Shown: positions 5,652 through 14,627, counted from the stretch's first letter. The stretch is DNA of 36,844 bases from CAKXIK01 sp050947015 (GCA_050947015.1 JBMNVT010000021.1:1-36844), one strand, 5' to 3'. The notes: generated by a model not told the origin, from the letters alone. Made by a program: numbers and translations.

Positions 5652-7496
5652 TTATTTCTGATTATTATCGTCGACGTCCTTGTACTCGGCGTCATAAACG
5701 CCGTCCTGCGAAGCGGCATTGTCGTTCGGAGCGGCTCCGTCTGTCGGCTGGGCACCGGCAGCCTGCGCCTGCTTCATCACATTCTCATAAGCGGCATAGA
5801 AAGTATTTTTCAAATCTTCGGAGGTTTGGTTGATCTTATCCATATCCTCGCCCTTCAAAGCCTCCTTGGCTGCGTCGATCTTGGAACGGATGTTTGCCTT
5901 TTCGTCAGCCGGAATCTTATCTCCCAACTCATCCAAAGATTTTTCGGTGGAAAACACCATGCTCTCGGCTGCATTGCGGGCATCAACCGCCTCGCGGCGT
6001 TTCTTGTCTTCCTCAGCATACTGCTCCGCTTCGCGAACAGCCTTTTCAACATCCTCTTTGCTCATGTTGGTATTGGAAGTGATCGTAATGCTCTGTTCTT
6101 TTCCGGTGCCAAGCTCCTTTGCGGAAACATGAACGATACCGTTGGCATCGATATCAAAGCTGACTTCGATCTGCGGCACACCGCTGCGAGCTGCCGGAAT
6201 ACCGTCCAGATGGAAAACACCGAGCGTCTTGTTGTCTTTTGCAAACTCACGCTCACCCTGCAGCACATGAACCTCAACAGACGTCTGACCATCGGCAGCC
6301 GTGGTGAAAATCTGGCTCTTTTTGGTCGGAATGGTCGTATTGCGTTCAATGATTTTCGTCATGACACCTCCCTTGGTTTCGACACCGAGGGAAAGCGGCG
6401 TAACGTCCAGCAGCAGAAGCCCTTTCACCTCGCCGCCAAGCACGCCCGCCTGCAAAGCGGCGCCGATAGCGACACACTCGTCCGGATTGATTCCCTTGAA
6501 CGGATCTTTTCCACTCAGATTGCGGACAGCTTCCAAAACAGCCGGAATACGGCTGGAACCGCCAACCATCAGGATCTTATCGATATCACTAAACTGCAGA
6601 CCGGAATCCGAAAGAGCCTGCTTGACCGGGCCGACCGTCTTCTGAACAAGGTCTGCGGTCAGTTCGTCAAATTTGGCGCGGGTAAGCGTCATATCAAGAT
6701 GCTTCGGGCCGGTTGCATCAGCCGTGATAAACGGCAGATTGATCTGCGAGGAAGTAACGCCGGAAAGCTCAATTTTCGCTTTTTCGGCAGCCTCTTTCAA
6801 ACGCTGCATTGCCATTTTATCGCCCTTCAGGTCAATGCCGTTTTCTTTTTTGAAGCTGTCGCACAGCCAGTCGATCACACGCTGGTCAAAGTCATCGCCG
6901 CCCAGGCGATTGTTGCCGGCCGTTGCAAGAACCTCCTGTACGCCGTCGCCCATCTCAATGATGGAAACATCGAACGTACCGCCGCCAAGGTCGTACACCA
7001 TAATTTTCTGGTCTTTTTCTTTATCGATCCCATAAGAAAGAGCGGCCGCCGTCGGCTCGTTGATAATTCTCTTAACGTCCAAGCCGGCAATTTTTCCGGC
7101 ATCCTTGGTCGCCTGACGCTGCGCATCGGTGAAATAAGCCGGAACCGTAATAACCGCAGAAGAAACCTGTTCGCCAAGGTATGCCTCAGCGTCCGCCTTC
7201 AGTTTCTGAAGGATCATTGCAGAAATTTCCTGTGGCGTATAAGACTTATCGTCAATTCTTACCTTGTAGTCGGTGCCCATTTCACGTTTGATAGAAGAAA
7301 TGGTACGTTCCGGATTGGTGATAGCCTGACGCTTTGCCACCTGCCCCACCATACGTTCGCCGGTTTTTGCAAACGCAACAACAGACGGCGTTGTTCTGGC
7401 GCCTTCGGCGTTCGCGATGACGACCGGCTCGCCGCCTTCAATAACGGCAACACAGGAGTTTGTGGTTCCAAGATCGATACCAATTGTTTTAGACAT
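5652..7496 (-). CDS. dnaK: Chaperone protein DnaK (Hsp70)
   Basis: A 614-residue Hsp70 of normal length. The N terminus reads KTIGIDLGTTNSCVAV, the phosphate-binding loop of the actin-like ATPase. The ATPase domain contains VYDLGGGTFDVS and MVGGSSRIPAV. The substrate-binding domain follows at about residue 375, and the helical lid ends in a Gln/Ala-rich tail and acidic terminus. It folds and refolds proteins with DnaJ and GrpE in the cytoplasm. GGGGGAA lies upstream of ATG 7496. It is the third gene of the heat-shock operon, 83 nt after grpE. Confidence 0.99.
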   Translation of the reverse strand: MSKTIGIDLGTTNSCVAVIEGGEPVVIANAEGARTTPSVVAFAKTGERMVGQVAKRQAITNPERTISSIKREMGTDYKVRIDDKSYTPQEISAMILQKLKADAEAYLGEQVSSAVITVPAYFTDAQRQATKDAGKIAGLDVKRIINEPTAAALSYGIDKEKDQKIMVYDLGGGTFDVSIIEMGDGVQEVLATAGNNRLGGDDFDQRVIDWLCDSFKKENGIDLKGDKMAMQRLKEAAEKAKIELSGVTSSQINLPFITADATGPKHLDMTLTRAKFDELTADLVQKTVGPVKQALSDSGLQFSDIDKILMVGGSSRIPAVLEAVRNLSGKDPFKGINPDECVAIGAALQAGVLGGEVKGLLLLDVTPLSLGVETKGGVMTKIIERNTTIPTKKSQIFTTAADGQTSVEVHVLQGEREFAKDNKTLGVFHLDGIPAARSGVPQIEVSFDIDANGIVHVSAKELGTGKEQSITITSNTNMSKEDVEKAVREAEQYAEEDKKRREAVDARNAAESMVFSTEKSLDELGDKIPADEKANIRSKIDAAKEALKGEDMDKINQTSEDLKNTFYAAYENVMKQAQAAGAQPTDGAAPNDNAASQDGVYDAEYKDVDDNNQK

Positions 7497-7579
7497 AATA
7501 AATTCCCCCGTTCAGATTCTTCTCTGTTTGGTTTTTGTTTTTTATAAGATCAAATCGGCATTCCGCCGACGGGAAAAAC

Positions 7580-8173
7580 TTAATTTGCTACCTTGACCAT
7601 TGCGTAACGCAACACTCTGCTGCCAATTTTATAGCCCTTCTGCAGCACCTGAATGACCATATTGGCCTTTGCGCTCTCGTCCTCCACATGCATCACCGCG
7701 TTATGAAGGTGCGGGTCAAACTCCACATTTTCCTCATTGATTACTTCAATGCCAAGCTTTTGAAACACGTTTTCAATTTGCGTATGAATCATTTCAACGC
7801 CTTTACGAATATCGGCTTCGCTGCCCTCCTGTACAGAAAGCGCCCGGTCAATATTATCGGCGATCGGAAGAATTTCAGCAATAGCCTCTGCTTTGGCACG
7901 GACGGCAATTTCACCCATTTCGCGGGACGTACGCTTGCGGAAATTATCGTACTCCGCACGGACGCGCATATCCAGATCTTTCTGTTTTTCCAGCTCCGTC
8001 TGCAGTTTTTTTATTTTCTCCCGCAGCCCGGCGGTTTCGTCGCCCTGTTCCGGCTGGGGTTCCGGCACGGATTCGCACTGCGCGGTATCTGTTTCCTGTC
8101 CGGCTCCGGACTGCTTGTTGTCCGTTTCCTCCTGTGCCGCGCTCGTCTGCTGTTGTTCCTTCTGTTCAGACAA
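7580..8173 (-). CDS. grpE: Nucleotide exchange factor GrpE
   Basis: A roughly 197-residue GrpE. It has a Gln/Glu-rich disordered N terminus and a long coiled coil (KIKKLQTELEKQKDLDMRVR). The family signature AEYDNFRKRTSRE follows, then a C-terminal beta domain ending VLRYAMVKVAN. It drives ADP release from DnaK. The frame extends to an ATG at 8194, but AAGGAG at 8183-8188 is ideally placed for TTG 8173, so I favour the shorter product; both are possible. It follows hrcA with a very short gap. Confidence 0.95.
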   Translation of the reverse strand: MSEQKEQQQTSAAQEETDNKQSGAGQETDTAQCESVPEPQPEQGDETAGLREKIKKLQTELEKQKDLDMRVRAEYDNFRKRTSREMGEIAVRAKAEAIAEILPIADNIDRALSVQEGSEADIRKGVEMIHTQIENVFQKLGIEVINEENVEFDPHLHNAVMHVEDESAKANMVIQVLQKGYKIGSRVLRYAMVKVAN

Positions 8174-8209
8174 ATCTGTCATCTCCTTTATCATAATCCA
8201 TATTTATCT

Positions 8210-9238
8210 TTATTCGTTTTTCAGCAGCTCTGTCAAAATTCTGCCGACTTCGCTGGAGAAATATTCAAGACTCGCCATAACTTTTGAATAATCCATTCGC
8301 GTAGGACCAATGACCGCAATAGAGCCAAGCTCCTCCCCGCCTACACGGTAACGAGCAATCACCATGCTGGAATCGGCAAGCTCCGGCCGGTCGATATCTC
8401 CACCGATAAAGGTCTGAACGCCGCCCCTTTTCTGATTCAGCAGGTTTGCTAGCTCAGCACGGCGATTGAGAAAGCTCAGGATTCTCCTTGCACTGGTATC
8501 ATCATACTCCGCATGAGCAAGCAAATTCGCCTGACCTTCCAGACAAACGTCTGCGGAAGAAGCATCCTTCACCGCTTCAAACAGCGCCATCAAAATTGGG
8601 GAAACCAGAAAGGCAAATTCGCCAATGGAGGCAGCAAGCGTTTGCAGATAGGCCAACGTTATTTCGGAAAGCGGCTTTCCGATTATTTTTTCGTTCATCA
8701 GCCGCGCCACAACACGCATGACTTCGGGCGTTAGTGTAAAGTCGCACCGGCAGACTTTATTCTTGAAGATTCCGGAGGAAGTCATCAAAACAATCAACGC
8801 GGTTCTGGCCGCAACCGGAATCACCTGAACGCTGCGCACAGTGGTCGCCTGACCCATCGGCGTTGTGGAAACCGCCGCGCAGTTGGTCATCGAAGCCAGC
8901 ACCTGAGCGGCCTCCTCCAAAAGCTGCTCGGGGTCCCGGTTTGCTTCGGAAAGCATACTGTCAATCACCAGGCGTTCCGGCTCGGGCAAGGTTCTGCGGC
9001 GCATATTCCGAATGTAAACCCGATAGCCCTGATGGGTCGGTATTCGCCCTGCAGACGTGTGCGGCTGTTCCAACAGCCCCATTTCGGCCAGTGCAGCCAT
9101 TTCATTGCGGATTGTTGCGGAAGAAACGGTATTGCCCATCATTTCACAGATCGCCTTGGAGCCCACCGGCTCGCCGGTAGCGATATAAGCTTCAACCACT
9201 GCGAAAAGCACCTTTAATTTTCTTTCGCCCAGCGTCAT
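8210..9238 (-). CDS. hrcA: Heat-inducible transcription repressor HrcA
   Basis: A 342-residue HrcA. The N-terminal winged helix includes EPVGSKAI and SSATIRNEMAALAEMGLLEQPHTSAGR, the residues that recognise CIRCE. The remaining GAF-like and dimerisation parts follow, ending with IGPTRMDYSKVM. ATG 9238 is preferred over 9253 because GGAGGTGAG lies 6-7 nt upstream. It represses its own operon from the perfect CIRCE 26 nt upstream of its start, and GroEL normally keeps it active. Confidence 0.98.
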   Translation of the reverse strand: MTLGERKLKVLFAVVEAYIATGEPVGSKAICEMMGNTVSSATIRNEMAALAEMGLLEQPHTSAGRIPTHQGYRVYIRNMRRRTLPEPERLVIDSMLSEANRDPEQLLEEAAQVLASMTNCAAVSTTPMGQATTVRSVQVIPVAARTALIVLMTSSGIFKNKVCRCDFTLTPEVMRVVARLMNEKIIGKPLSEITLAYLQTLAASIGEFAFLVSPILMALFEAVKDASSADVCLEGQANLLAHAEYDDTSARRILSFLNRRAELANLLNQKRGGVQTFIGGDIDRPELADSSMVIARYRVGGEELGSIAVIGPTRMDYSKVMASLEYFSSEVGRILTELLKNE

Positions 9239-9263
9239 TGTTCTCACCTCCACCGGGTTTAAT

Positions 9264-9290
9264 TTAGCACTCTTACTCCGCGAGTGCTAA
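9264..9290. promoter_or_regulatory. CIRCE operator
   Basis: TTAGCACTC (9264-9272), 9 nt, GAGTGCTAA (9282-9290): an exact match to the CIRCE consensus. It sits at the predicted transcription start of the hrcA operon. Confidence 0.98.
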
Positions 9291-9299
9291 TATGATTAT

Positions 9300-9328
9300 A
9301 ATTTACCATCTTGCCGTCCTTTTGTCAA
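9300..9328 (-). promoter_or_regulatory. hrcA operon promoter
   Basis: On the minus strand TTGACA (9328-9323), 17 nt, TAAATT (9305-9300). The start would fall next to CIRCE, as expected for HrcA control. Confidence 0.8.
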
Positions 9329-9366
9329 CAGGAGAATTGTAAACTAATTGTTAAATCCCAAAATTA

Positions 9367-9651
9367 TTACGATCGTTCCTCAACAATCACATGAATGATA
9401 TCACCTTCATTTTTATTCAGTTCTTTCCTGATTGATTTTAATACACCAATAATGTAGCATATATTACCATCAGAATCTTTTACCCCCATGTTCACAATGC
9501 TTCCATCATACGGAATCCCGTCAAACTGCGCATGCACTTTTACCCTGCCTTTTCCAAACTCATCTTTAATGTTCCAGGGAAAAATCACGTAAGCTCCGCC
9601 TTTTTCCGGAATTTCATGCAGTACTTCTTCATATTCGTATTTTTTTCTCAT
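9367..9651 (-). CDS. DUF1905 domain protein
   Basis: A 94-residue protein matching the DUF1905 barrel: GAYVIFPWNIKDEFGKGRVKV, then an IPYDGSIVNMG segment and a C-terminal strand–helix–strand (EGDIIHVIVEE). The family is small and cytoplasmic with no established reaction, and is sometimes fused to YdeI-type domains. It lies between hemW and hrcA, interrupting an otherwise widely conserved gene order. It is more AT-rich than its neighbours, consistent with a later insertion (inference). Confidence 0.8.
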   Translation of the reverse strand: MRKKYEYEEVLHEIPEKGGAYVIFPWNIKDEFGKGRVKVHAQFDGIPYDGSIVNMGVKDSDGNICYIIGVLKSIRKELNKNEGDIIHVIVEERS

Positions 9652-9732
9652 CCTGTTATTTCCTTTTCCTTATAGATTCGCAACGCGGGTGCCTTCAGAT
9701 GATTCACTTAACGCTCTGAAAGTATACAAACG

Positions 9733-9769
9733 AAAAACGCATGACCGGAATTCCCGCTCATGCGTTTTT
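9733..9769 (-). terminator. Terminator overlapping the hemW stop codon
   Basis: AAAAACGCATGA (9733-9744) pairs with TCATGCGTTTTT (9758-9769). The minus-strand stem begins within the last codons of hemW and ends in TTTTT. Confidence 0.85.
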
Positions 9770-10873
9770 GAGTCCCTGCAGCAAATGAACGATAACCGAA
9801 TTGGAAACCAGAAACCCTTCTCGCGTCAAGGCCAAAAAATCCGGCTCGCTGCGGAGCAGGCCAGCCTTGCACAACGCAACTGCAGCCTTGCGCATGCTTT
9901 CCGGAATTCCGGTTCCAAATCGCTCCTTGCAGTCGCTTTCCCGTAGTCCGGTCGTCAACCGTAATCGGAGCATGGCATATTCCTCAAAATCACCGCCAGA
10001 ACCATCCTCCTGCGGTTGTTTCCTCTGCTGAAAAGACTGTAGATCCCTCGGATAATAAAAGCGGCGCCCGTCAAGAAAAGAATGCGCGGCGGGACCAAGG
10101 CCGAGATATTCCTCATCATTCCAATATTTTAAATTGTGCCGACTCTCTCTGCCCGGTTTTGAAAAATTGGAAATTTCATATTGTCGGAATCCCCGCAAAT
10201 CGAGCCGGCTGCAGACAGCAAGATAAATTTCCCGCTGCGCCTCTTCATCCGGTAAGGTAAGGTTGCGTTTCGCAAAGGGGGTCCCCTCTTCCACCTTCAG
10301 CAGATAGGCCGATACGTGCTGCACGCCGAGTTCTGCACAATAATCAACAGACCGCTCAGCACTTTGCACCGTTTGCCCCTGCAGCCCCAACATCAGATCC
10401 AGCGAGATATTCCGGAATCCGGCCTGTTCCGCCGCGTGAACCGCCTTTTCGGCGTCCCCCGCCGTATGTCTTCGGCCAAGAAAGCGCAGCTCATCTTCCT
10501 GCGCAGACTGCATACCGAACGAAATCCTGTTGAACCCGGCCTGTGCAAGCAGTTCCAGCTCCGGACGCAGCGTTGCCGCCGGATTAGCTTCTACTGTAAT
10601 CTCGCTGCCCGGGAGCACCTGAAAAGCAGCCGCAGCGGCCCCAAGCACCTTGTTTAACCGGTGCGCGCCAAGCAGCACCGGCGTTCCTCCGCCAAAATAC
10701 ACCGTATCCACCGGCCGGTGGTTCGTGCGAAAACCCCACTCCCTCAGCGACGCGCACAGCGCCTTGATATAAGCATCCTTTGCCTCTTCGTCGGCAGGCA
10801 TGGAATAAAAATCGCAATACGGGCATTTTCCGTCGCAAAACGGGATATGCAGATAGAGTCCGATTGGCTTCAT
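9758..10873 (-). CDS. hemW: Radical SAM heme chaperone HemW (coproporphyrinogen oxidase-like)
   Basis: A 371-residue radical SAM protein. HIPFCDGKCPYCDF carries the CxxxCxxC cluster ligands at residues 13, 17 and 20. YFGGGTP is the SAM-binding motif, and a C-terminal HemN-like wing follows. HemW proteins bind heme and deliver it to respiratory proteins; older annotations call them HemN. ATG 10873 is chosen over 10891 because GGAAGGAG lies 4-9 nt upstream. Its position after lepA and before the hrcA operon matches the order in many Firmicutes. Confidence 0.92.
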   Translation of the reverse strand: MKPIGLYLHIPFCDGKCPYCDFYSMPADEEAKDAYIKALCASLREWGFRTNHRPVDTVYFGGGTPVLLGAHRLNKVLGAAAAAFQVLPGSEITVEANPAATLRPELELLAQAGFNRISFGMQSAQEDELRFLGRRHTAGDAEKAVHAAEQAGFRNISLDLMLGLQGQTVQSAERSVDYCAELGVQHVSAYLLKVEEGTPFAKRNLTLPDEEAQREIYLAVCSRLDLRGFRQYEISNFSKPGRESRHNLKYWNDEEYLGLGPAAHSFLDGRRFYYPRDLQSFQQRKQPQEDGSGGDFEEYAMLRLRLTTGLRESDCKERFGTGIPESMRKAAVALCKAGLLRSEPDFLALTREGFLVSNSVIVHLLQGLKNA

Positions 10874-10891
10874 CGTGCTCCTTCCTTCCAC

Positions 10892-10928
10892 AAAAAAAGA
10901 ACGGATCCCTCCTCTGGCCGGAGATCCG
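10892..10928 (-). terminator. Terminator between the EEP protein gene and hemW
   Basis: CGGATC (10902-10907) pairs with GATCCG (10923-10928), with partial pairing inside. On the minus strand a run of seven T follows (10898-10892). It lies just upstream of the hemW ribosome-binding site, so hemW may be partly uncoupled from the upstream genes. Confidence 0.7.
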
Positions 10929-10951
10929 CCCGAAATATCGACTGTGTGAGC

Positions 10952-11704
10952 TTAATCCTGCAGTTCCAGCAGCGCAACATGCGGCCGGTGATCCGAAGCT
11001 GTAACGGGCGGAATTTCCGCTTGCAGCGTTTTTGCGCCGCGCACCAGAATATAGTCGATCTTCATTTCCGGAGCGTCTGAAGGCCAGCTTTTTTGCGCGC
11101 TTTCAAAAACTGCTGCCGTATCGGTCATTTGTTCAAACAGAGGCGACAGAATCGGATCATCAGGCTCCATGTTAAAATCCCCCATTAGGATGACCGGTTT
11201 CTTTTCCTGTTCAAGTAATTTTGTAATTGTCTTCACCGCATTGCGCTGTTCCGATTTTGCAAGACCGAAATGGCTGACCAGAACCGTGAAGCCGCCCGCT
11301 TTTGCAAAACGAGCCCGTAGAACACAACGAGTTTCATAATAAGCATCTTCATCCTGAACCGGCGGATCGGGGATCGCAACAGTTTCGGCTGTCTGCAGAG
11401 GGAAACGCGACAAAATTGCGTTTCCATAAGGATTTTTCCCCTCAAACTCCAATGCACAGGCAAAGTAGCAATGATACCCCAGCAGTGCTGCCAGTTCTTC
11501 GGCCTGAGCGGTATAACCGGGAGAGACGCCGCGGCCGCGCACTTCGTTCAGGGCAATAATGTCCGCCTGCTGCTCCCGAACGACGCTGGCCATCAGCTTC
11601 AGGTCGACCTCATCCTGTGAATCATCGTCGTGGGGGCCTTTGGCTTTTTGCTTCAGATAATCAATTCCGTGCTGAATGTTAAAGGTCATAAAACGAATCT
11701 GCAT
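10952..11704 (-). CDS. Endonuclease/exonuclease/phosphatase-fold protein
   Basis: A 250-residue EEP-family protein. The catalytic motifs are in order: MTFNIQHG, ALNEVRG (metal-binding Glu), a central SHFGLAKSEQR, MGDFNMEP (Asp/Asn) and ASDHRPH (general-base His). No signal peptide is visible, so it is cytoplasmic. Family members cleave phosphodiesters in nucleic acids, lipids or small molecules, and the substrate cannot be told. It sits 26 nt after lepA and is followed by a terminator before hemW, so it is probably co-transcribed with lepA. Confidence 0.85.
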   Translation of the reverse strand: MQIRFMTFNIQHGIDYLKQKAKGPHDDDSQDEVDLKLMASVVREQQADIIALNEVRGRGVSPGYTAQAEELAALLGYHCYFACALEFEGKNPYGNAILSRFPLQTAETVAIPDPPVQDEDAYYETRCVLRARFAKAGGFTVLVSHFGLAKSEQRNAVKTITKLLEQEKKPVILMGDFNMEPDDPILSPLFEQMTDTAAVFESAQKSWPSDAPEMKIDYILVRGAKTLQAEIPPVTASDHRPHVALLELQD

Positions 11705-11730
11705 AACCCGTCTCCTCCCTCAAAGTGTTT

Positions 11731-13539
11731 TTATTCGTCCAGCTTCAGCACCGCCATAAAGGCTTCCTGTGGAACTTCCACGCTGCCAAGCTGGCGCATT
11801 CGTTTTTTGCCTTCCTTTTGCTTTTCCAGCAGCTTCTTTTTTCGGGTAATATCGCCGCCATAGCATTTTGCAAGGACGTCCTTCCGCATGGCCTTGACGG
11901 TTTCGCGCGCAATAATTTTGCCGCCGATGCATGCCTGAATCGGAACTTCAAACAACTGACGCGGAATATGGTCTTTGAGCTTTTCCGTCATCTTACGGGC
12001 GCGCGAATAGGCTTTTTCGCTGTGTACGATAAACGAAAGCGCATCGATCACATCTCCGTTGAGCATGATATCCAACTTGACAAGCGACGATTTTTCATAA
12101 CCCGAGACTTCGTAGTCAAACGAAGCGTAGCCCCGTGTGCGTGATTTCAGCGAATCAAAAAAGTCATAAACAATTTCATTGAGCGGCAGAATATAATGCA
12201 AATCCACGCGGTCAGTATCCAGATATTTCATATCCTTAAAAATACCGCGCCGTTCCTGACAAAGCTCCATAATACTGCCTACATAGTCCGTTGGGGAATA
12301 AATATGCGCTTCGGCAATCGGCTCTTCCGCCTGCTGGATGGTTGCCGGATCGGGATAATTGGTCGGGTTGTCAATCAAAACGACGGAACCGTCTGTTCTT
12401 GTAATTCGGTATACAACGCTGGGCGCCGTTGTAACCAGATCCAGATTATATTCCCGCTCCAGGCGCTCCTGAATAATTTCCATATGCAGCAGCCCCAAAA
12501 AGCCGCAGCGGAATCCAAAACCAAGCGCAATCGAAGTTTCCGGCTCATAAGAGAGGGAAGCGTCGTTGAGCTGCAGCTTTTCAAGTGCCTCACGCAAATC
12601 GGCGTAATGCGCCCCATCAGCCGGATAAATTCCGCAGTACACCATCGGATTCACTTTTCGGTAACCGGGGAGCGGTTCCGCCGCCGGCCTTTCTGCCAGA
12701 GTTATAGTGTCGCCCACGCGCGCCTCGCTGACCGTTTTGATAGAGGCCGCAATATAACCGACCTCTCCTGCTTCCAGCAAATCAGTCGGTTCCATGCGAT
12801 TTGCACGCAGATATCCGCATTCCACCACTGTAAATTCCGCACCGGTGGACATCATCCGGATAACATTCCCCTGACGAACCGTTCCTTCCTTGATGCGTAC
12901 ATAAACAATCACACCTTTGTAAGCGTCGTAATAGGAATCAAAAACAAGCGCCTGAAGCGGCTGATCCGGATTTCCCTGCGGGGCGGGAATCTGGTGGACG
13001 ATATCCTCCAGAACCGCTTCAATGTTCACACCGAGTTTTGCAGAAATGCGCGGTGCCTCCATGGCCGGAATCCCGATCACATCTTCAATTTCCTTTGCGG
13101 CTTTTTCAGGCTCCGCACTGGGCAAATCAATTTTATTGATGACCGGAACGATCTCCAGTCCTGCATCCACAGCGAGATAAGTGTTCGCCAGTGTCTGTGC
13201 TTCAATCCCCTGTGACGCATCCACCACCAGAACCGCGCCCTCACACGCCGCAAGAGATCGAGAAACCTCATAGTTAAAATCAACATGGCCGGGGGTATCG
13301 ATCAGATTGAACAGATAATCCTGTCCGTCCTGCGCATGATACACCAACGTTACAGCATGCGCTTTGATGGTAATGCCGCGCTCACGCTCCAGATCCATGT
13401 TATCCAAAAGCTGGTCGGCCATATCCCGCAGGGCAACCGACTGAGTCTTTTCCAGAATGCGGTCCGCAAGCGTGGATTTTCCATGGTCAATATGGGCAAT
13501 GATACTGAAATTACGAATTCTTTCACGGGGAATGTGCAA
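11731..13539 (-). CDS. lepA: Elongation factor 4 (LepA)
   Basis: A 602-residue translational GTPase. RNFSIIAHIDHGKSTLADRI (G1), DTPGHVDF (G3) and NKIDLP (G4) are present, then domains II and III. The LepA-specific C-terminal domain includes GGDITRKKKLLEKQKEGKKR and the VEVPQEAFMAVLK end. It acts on the ribosome, affecting back-translocation or initiation. The frame reaches a GTG at 13548, but that is inside the GAGGTG ribosome-binding site, so TTG 13539, 7 nt downstream of the site, is the likely start. It heads a leftward group with the EEP gene. Confidence 0.98.
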   Translation of the reverse strand: MHIPRERIRNFSIIAHIDHGKSTLADRILEKTQSVALRDMADQLLDNMDLERERGITIKAHAVTLVYHAQDGQDYLFNLIDTPGHVDFNYEVSRSLAACEGAVLVVDASQGIEAQTLANTYLAVDAGLEIVPVINKIDLPSAEPEKAAKEIEDVIGIPAMEAPRISAKLGVNIEAVLEDIVHQIPAPQGNPDQPLQALVFDSYYDAYKGVIVYVRIKEGTVRQGNVIRMMSTGAEFTVVECGYLRANRMEPTDLLEAGEVGYIAASIKTVSEARVGDTITLAERPAAEPLPGYRKVNPMVYCGIYPADGAHYADLREALEKLQLNDASLSYEPETSIALGFGFRCGFLGLLHMEIIQERLEREYNLDLVTTAPSVVYRITRTDGSVVLIDNPTNYPDPATIQQAEEPIAEAHIYSPTDYVGSIMELCQERRGIFKDMKYLDTDRVDLHYILPLNEIVYDFFDSLKSRTRGYASFDYEVSGYEKSSLVKLDIMLNGDVIDALSFIVHSEKAYSRARKMTEKLKDHIPRQLFEVPIQACIGGKIIARETVKAMRKDVLAKCYGGDITRKKKLLEKQKEGKKRMRQLGSVEVPQEAFMAVLKLDE

Positions 13540-13593
13540 AAAGATCACCTCAACGTCTTATCTTTTCCATACGGTCAGTTTCAGGTTTCTTTT

Positions 13594-13622
13594 AGTATAT
13601 CACAGCGGGACGGCGCTGTCAT
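13594..13622 (-). promoter_or_regulatory. lepA promoter
   Basis: On the minus strand ATGACA (13622-13617), 17 nt, TATACT (13599-13594), with TG one base before the –10. It lies about 55 nt upstream of the lepA start. Confidence 0.65.
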
Positions 13623-13685
13623 CTGCAATTTACCGACTTTGCAAAAAAAGCATTAAACCGGCCCAACAGTTTTTGAAACTGAAAA

Positions 13686-13709
13686 GAGCCGCCGGAAAAC
13701 CAGCGGCTC
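13686..13709 (-). terminator. Terminator after the Ser-rich surface protein gene
   Basis: GAGCCGC (13686-13692) pairs with GCGGCTC (13703-13709). On the minus strand TTTTC follows. Confidence 0.75.
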
Positions 13710-13717
13710 CGCGAAAA

Positions 13718-14410
13718 TTATCTTCTTCGCCTGAGATTCTGATAGTATTTGTCGTCCAGCAGGCGCTTGCGCTTATAGCCGACGCTTCGTTTGCGGGCAT
13801 ACGCCCGGCCGCTAGACATTTTGTTTCCGCGCGTCCGCTTGCTGAAAGTCAGCACGATCAACGAGACCAGCGCCGCCGCGCCGATCACGATCCAGGCAAT
13901 CAAGCCATAAAGACGGGACGCTCCCCCGCCGTCCGACAAAGTTCCGCCCTGCATCGGGTCGGCAGGCACCGTACCCGATTCGTCCGACACCGCCCACGAG
14001 GAAGCCCGCGAGGAGTTCTCTTCGGAGAAGGCTTCCTCTGAAGAAGAGCTTTCTTCCGCACTGACCGCAGCCGAGGAAGGCTGGACTTCACTGATCGCCG
14101 GAGCCGCTGAAGCTGCCGCCGATTCGGCAGGCCGAGGCTCCTGAGAATGCACAGAAGAAGGCTGAACCGGTTCCGCCTGAGAAGAAACCACAGGAACCGA
14201 GGTTGCGGCCGGCACCGAGGTTTGCGGAGCCAATGAGGATTCCGGAAGCGCTCCTCCGGAAGAAACATCCTGCGCCGGAACAGATTCCCCCGACTGCGAA
14301 ACGACGGCACTCTCCTGAGAAACCGTTTCCTCCGCCAAAACCGGAACCGCCAAGAAGACAAACGCTATGCAGAACAAACCGCATGCGAGAAGCGATCTGA
14401 TATGTTTCAT
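13718..14410 (-). CDS. Secreted, membrane-anchored Ser/Glu/Pro-rich protein of unknown function
   Basis: A 230-residue protein not assigned to a family. It has a clear signal peptide (hydrophobic LLACGLFCIAFVFLAVPVLA, cleavage near residue 26). About 140 residues of low-complexity Ser/Ala/Glu/Pro/Val sequence follow. One membrane segment comes next (LYGLIAWIVIGAAALVSLIV, about 168-187), then a strongly basic cytoplasmic tail ending LRRRR. The layout suggests an extended wall-spanning stalk anchored in the membrane. Its promoter spacer contains a T9 run. It is monocistronic, with its own promoter and terminator. Confidence 0.75.
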   Translation of the reverse strand: MKHIRSLLACGLFCIAFVFLAVPVLAEETVSQESAVVSQSGESVPAQDVSSGGALPESSLAPQTSVPAATSVPVVSSQAEPVQPSSVHSQEPRPAESAAASAAPAISEVQPSSAAVSAEESSSSEEAFSEENSSRASSWAVSDESGTVPADPMQGGTLSDGGGASRLYGLIAWIVIGAAALVSLIVLTFSKRTRGNKMSSGRAYARKRSVGYKRKRLLDDKYYQNLRRRR

Positions 14411-14466
14411 TGCATTTCATCCTGTTAAAACTTTTTTCACTGGTAAACCAAAAGGGATCTTTTGTT

Positions 14467-14495
14467 ATTATGCCATAGAACCAAAAAAAAAGCAA
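14467..14495 (-). promoter_or_regulatory. Promoter with a T9 tract in the spacer
   Basis: On the minus strand TTGCTT (14495-14490), 17 nt, CATAAT (14472-14467). Nine consecutive T (14491-14483) span the –35 edge and spacer, so slippage would change spacer length. Confidence 0.55.
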
Positions 14496-14564
14496 GCGAT
14501 TTCCGTTTGGCTTCATCCCGCGCCTGCAGGGTCACAGCAAATACATACTACAGCATACAACAAG

Positions 14565-14600
14565 GCCCGCAAAAGCGCATTGCAAGCTGCTTTTGCGGGC
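14565..14600 (-). terminator. Terminator of the flavodiiron–rubredoxin operon
   Basis: GCCCGCAAAAGC (14565-14576) pairs perfectly with GCTTTTGCGGGC (14589-14600), a 12-bp stem with a 12-nt loop, 27 nt after the last stop codon. Confidence 0.75.
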
Positions 14601-14627
14601 TTTGTTACACCGCCGGAAATGGTCCGG

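Noticed and set aside
5610..7547. 645-codon rightward open frame opposite dnaK
   Set aside because: Mirror of dnaK codon usage. The minus-strand frame is unmistakable DnaK, and the plus frame has no recognisable domain or start signal.
12196..13215. 339-codon rightward frame opposite lepA
   Set aside because: Shadow of lepA without ribosome-binding site or domain.
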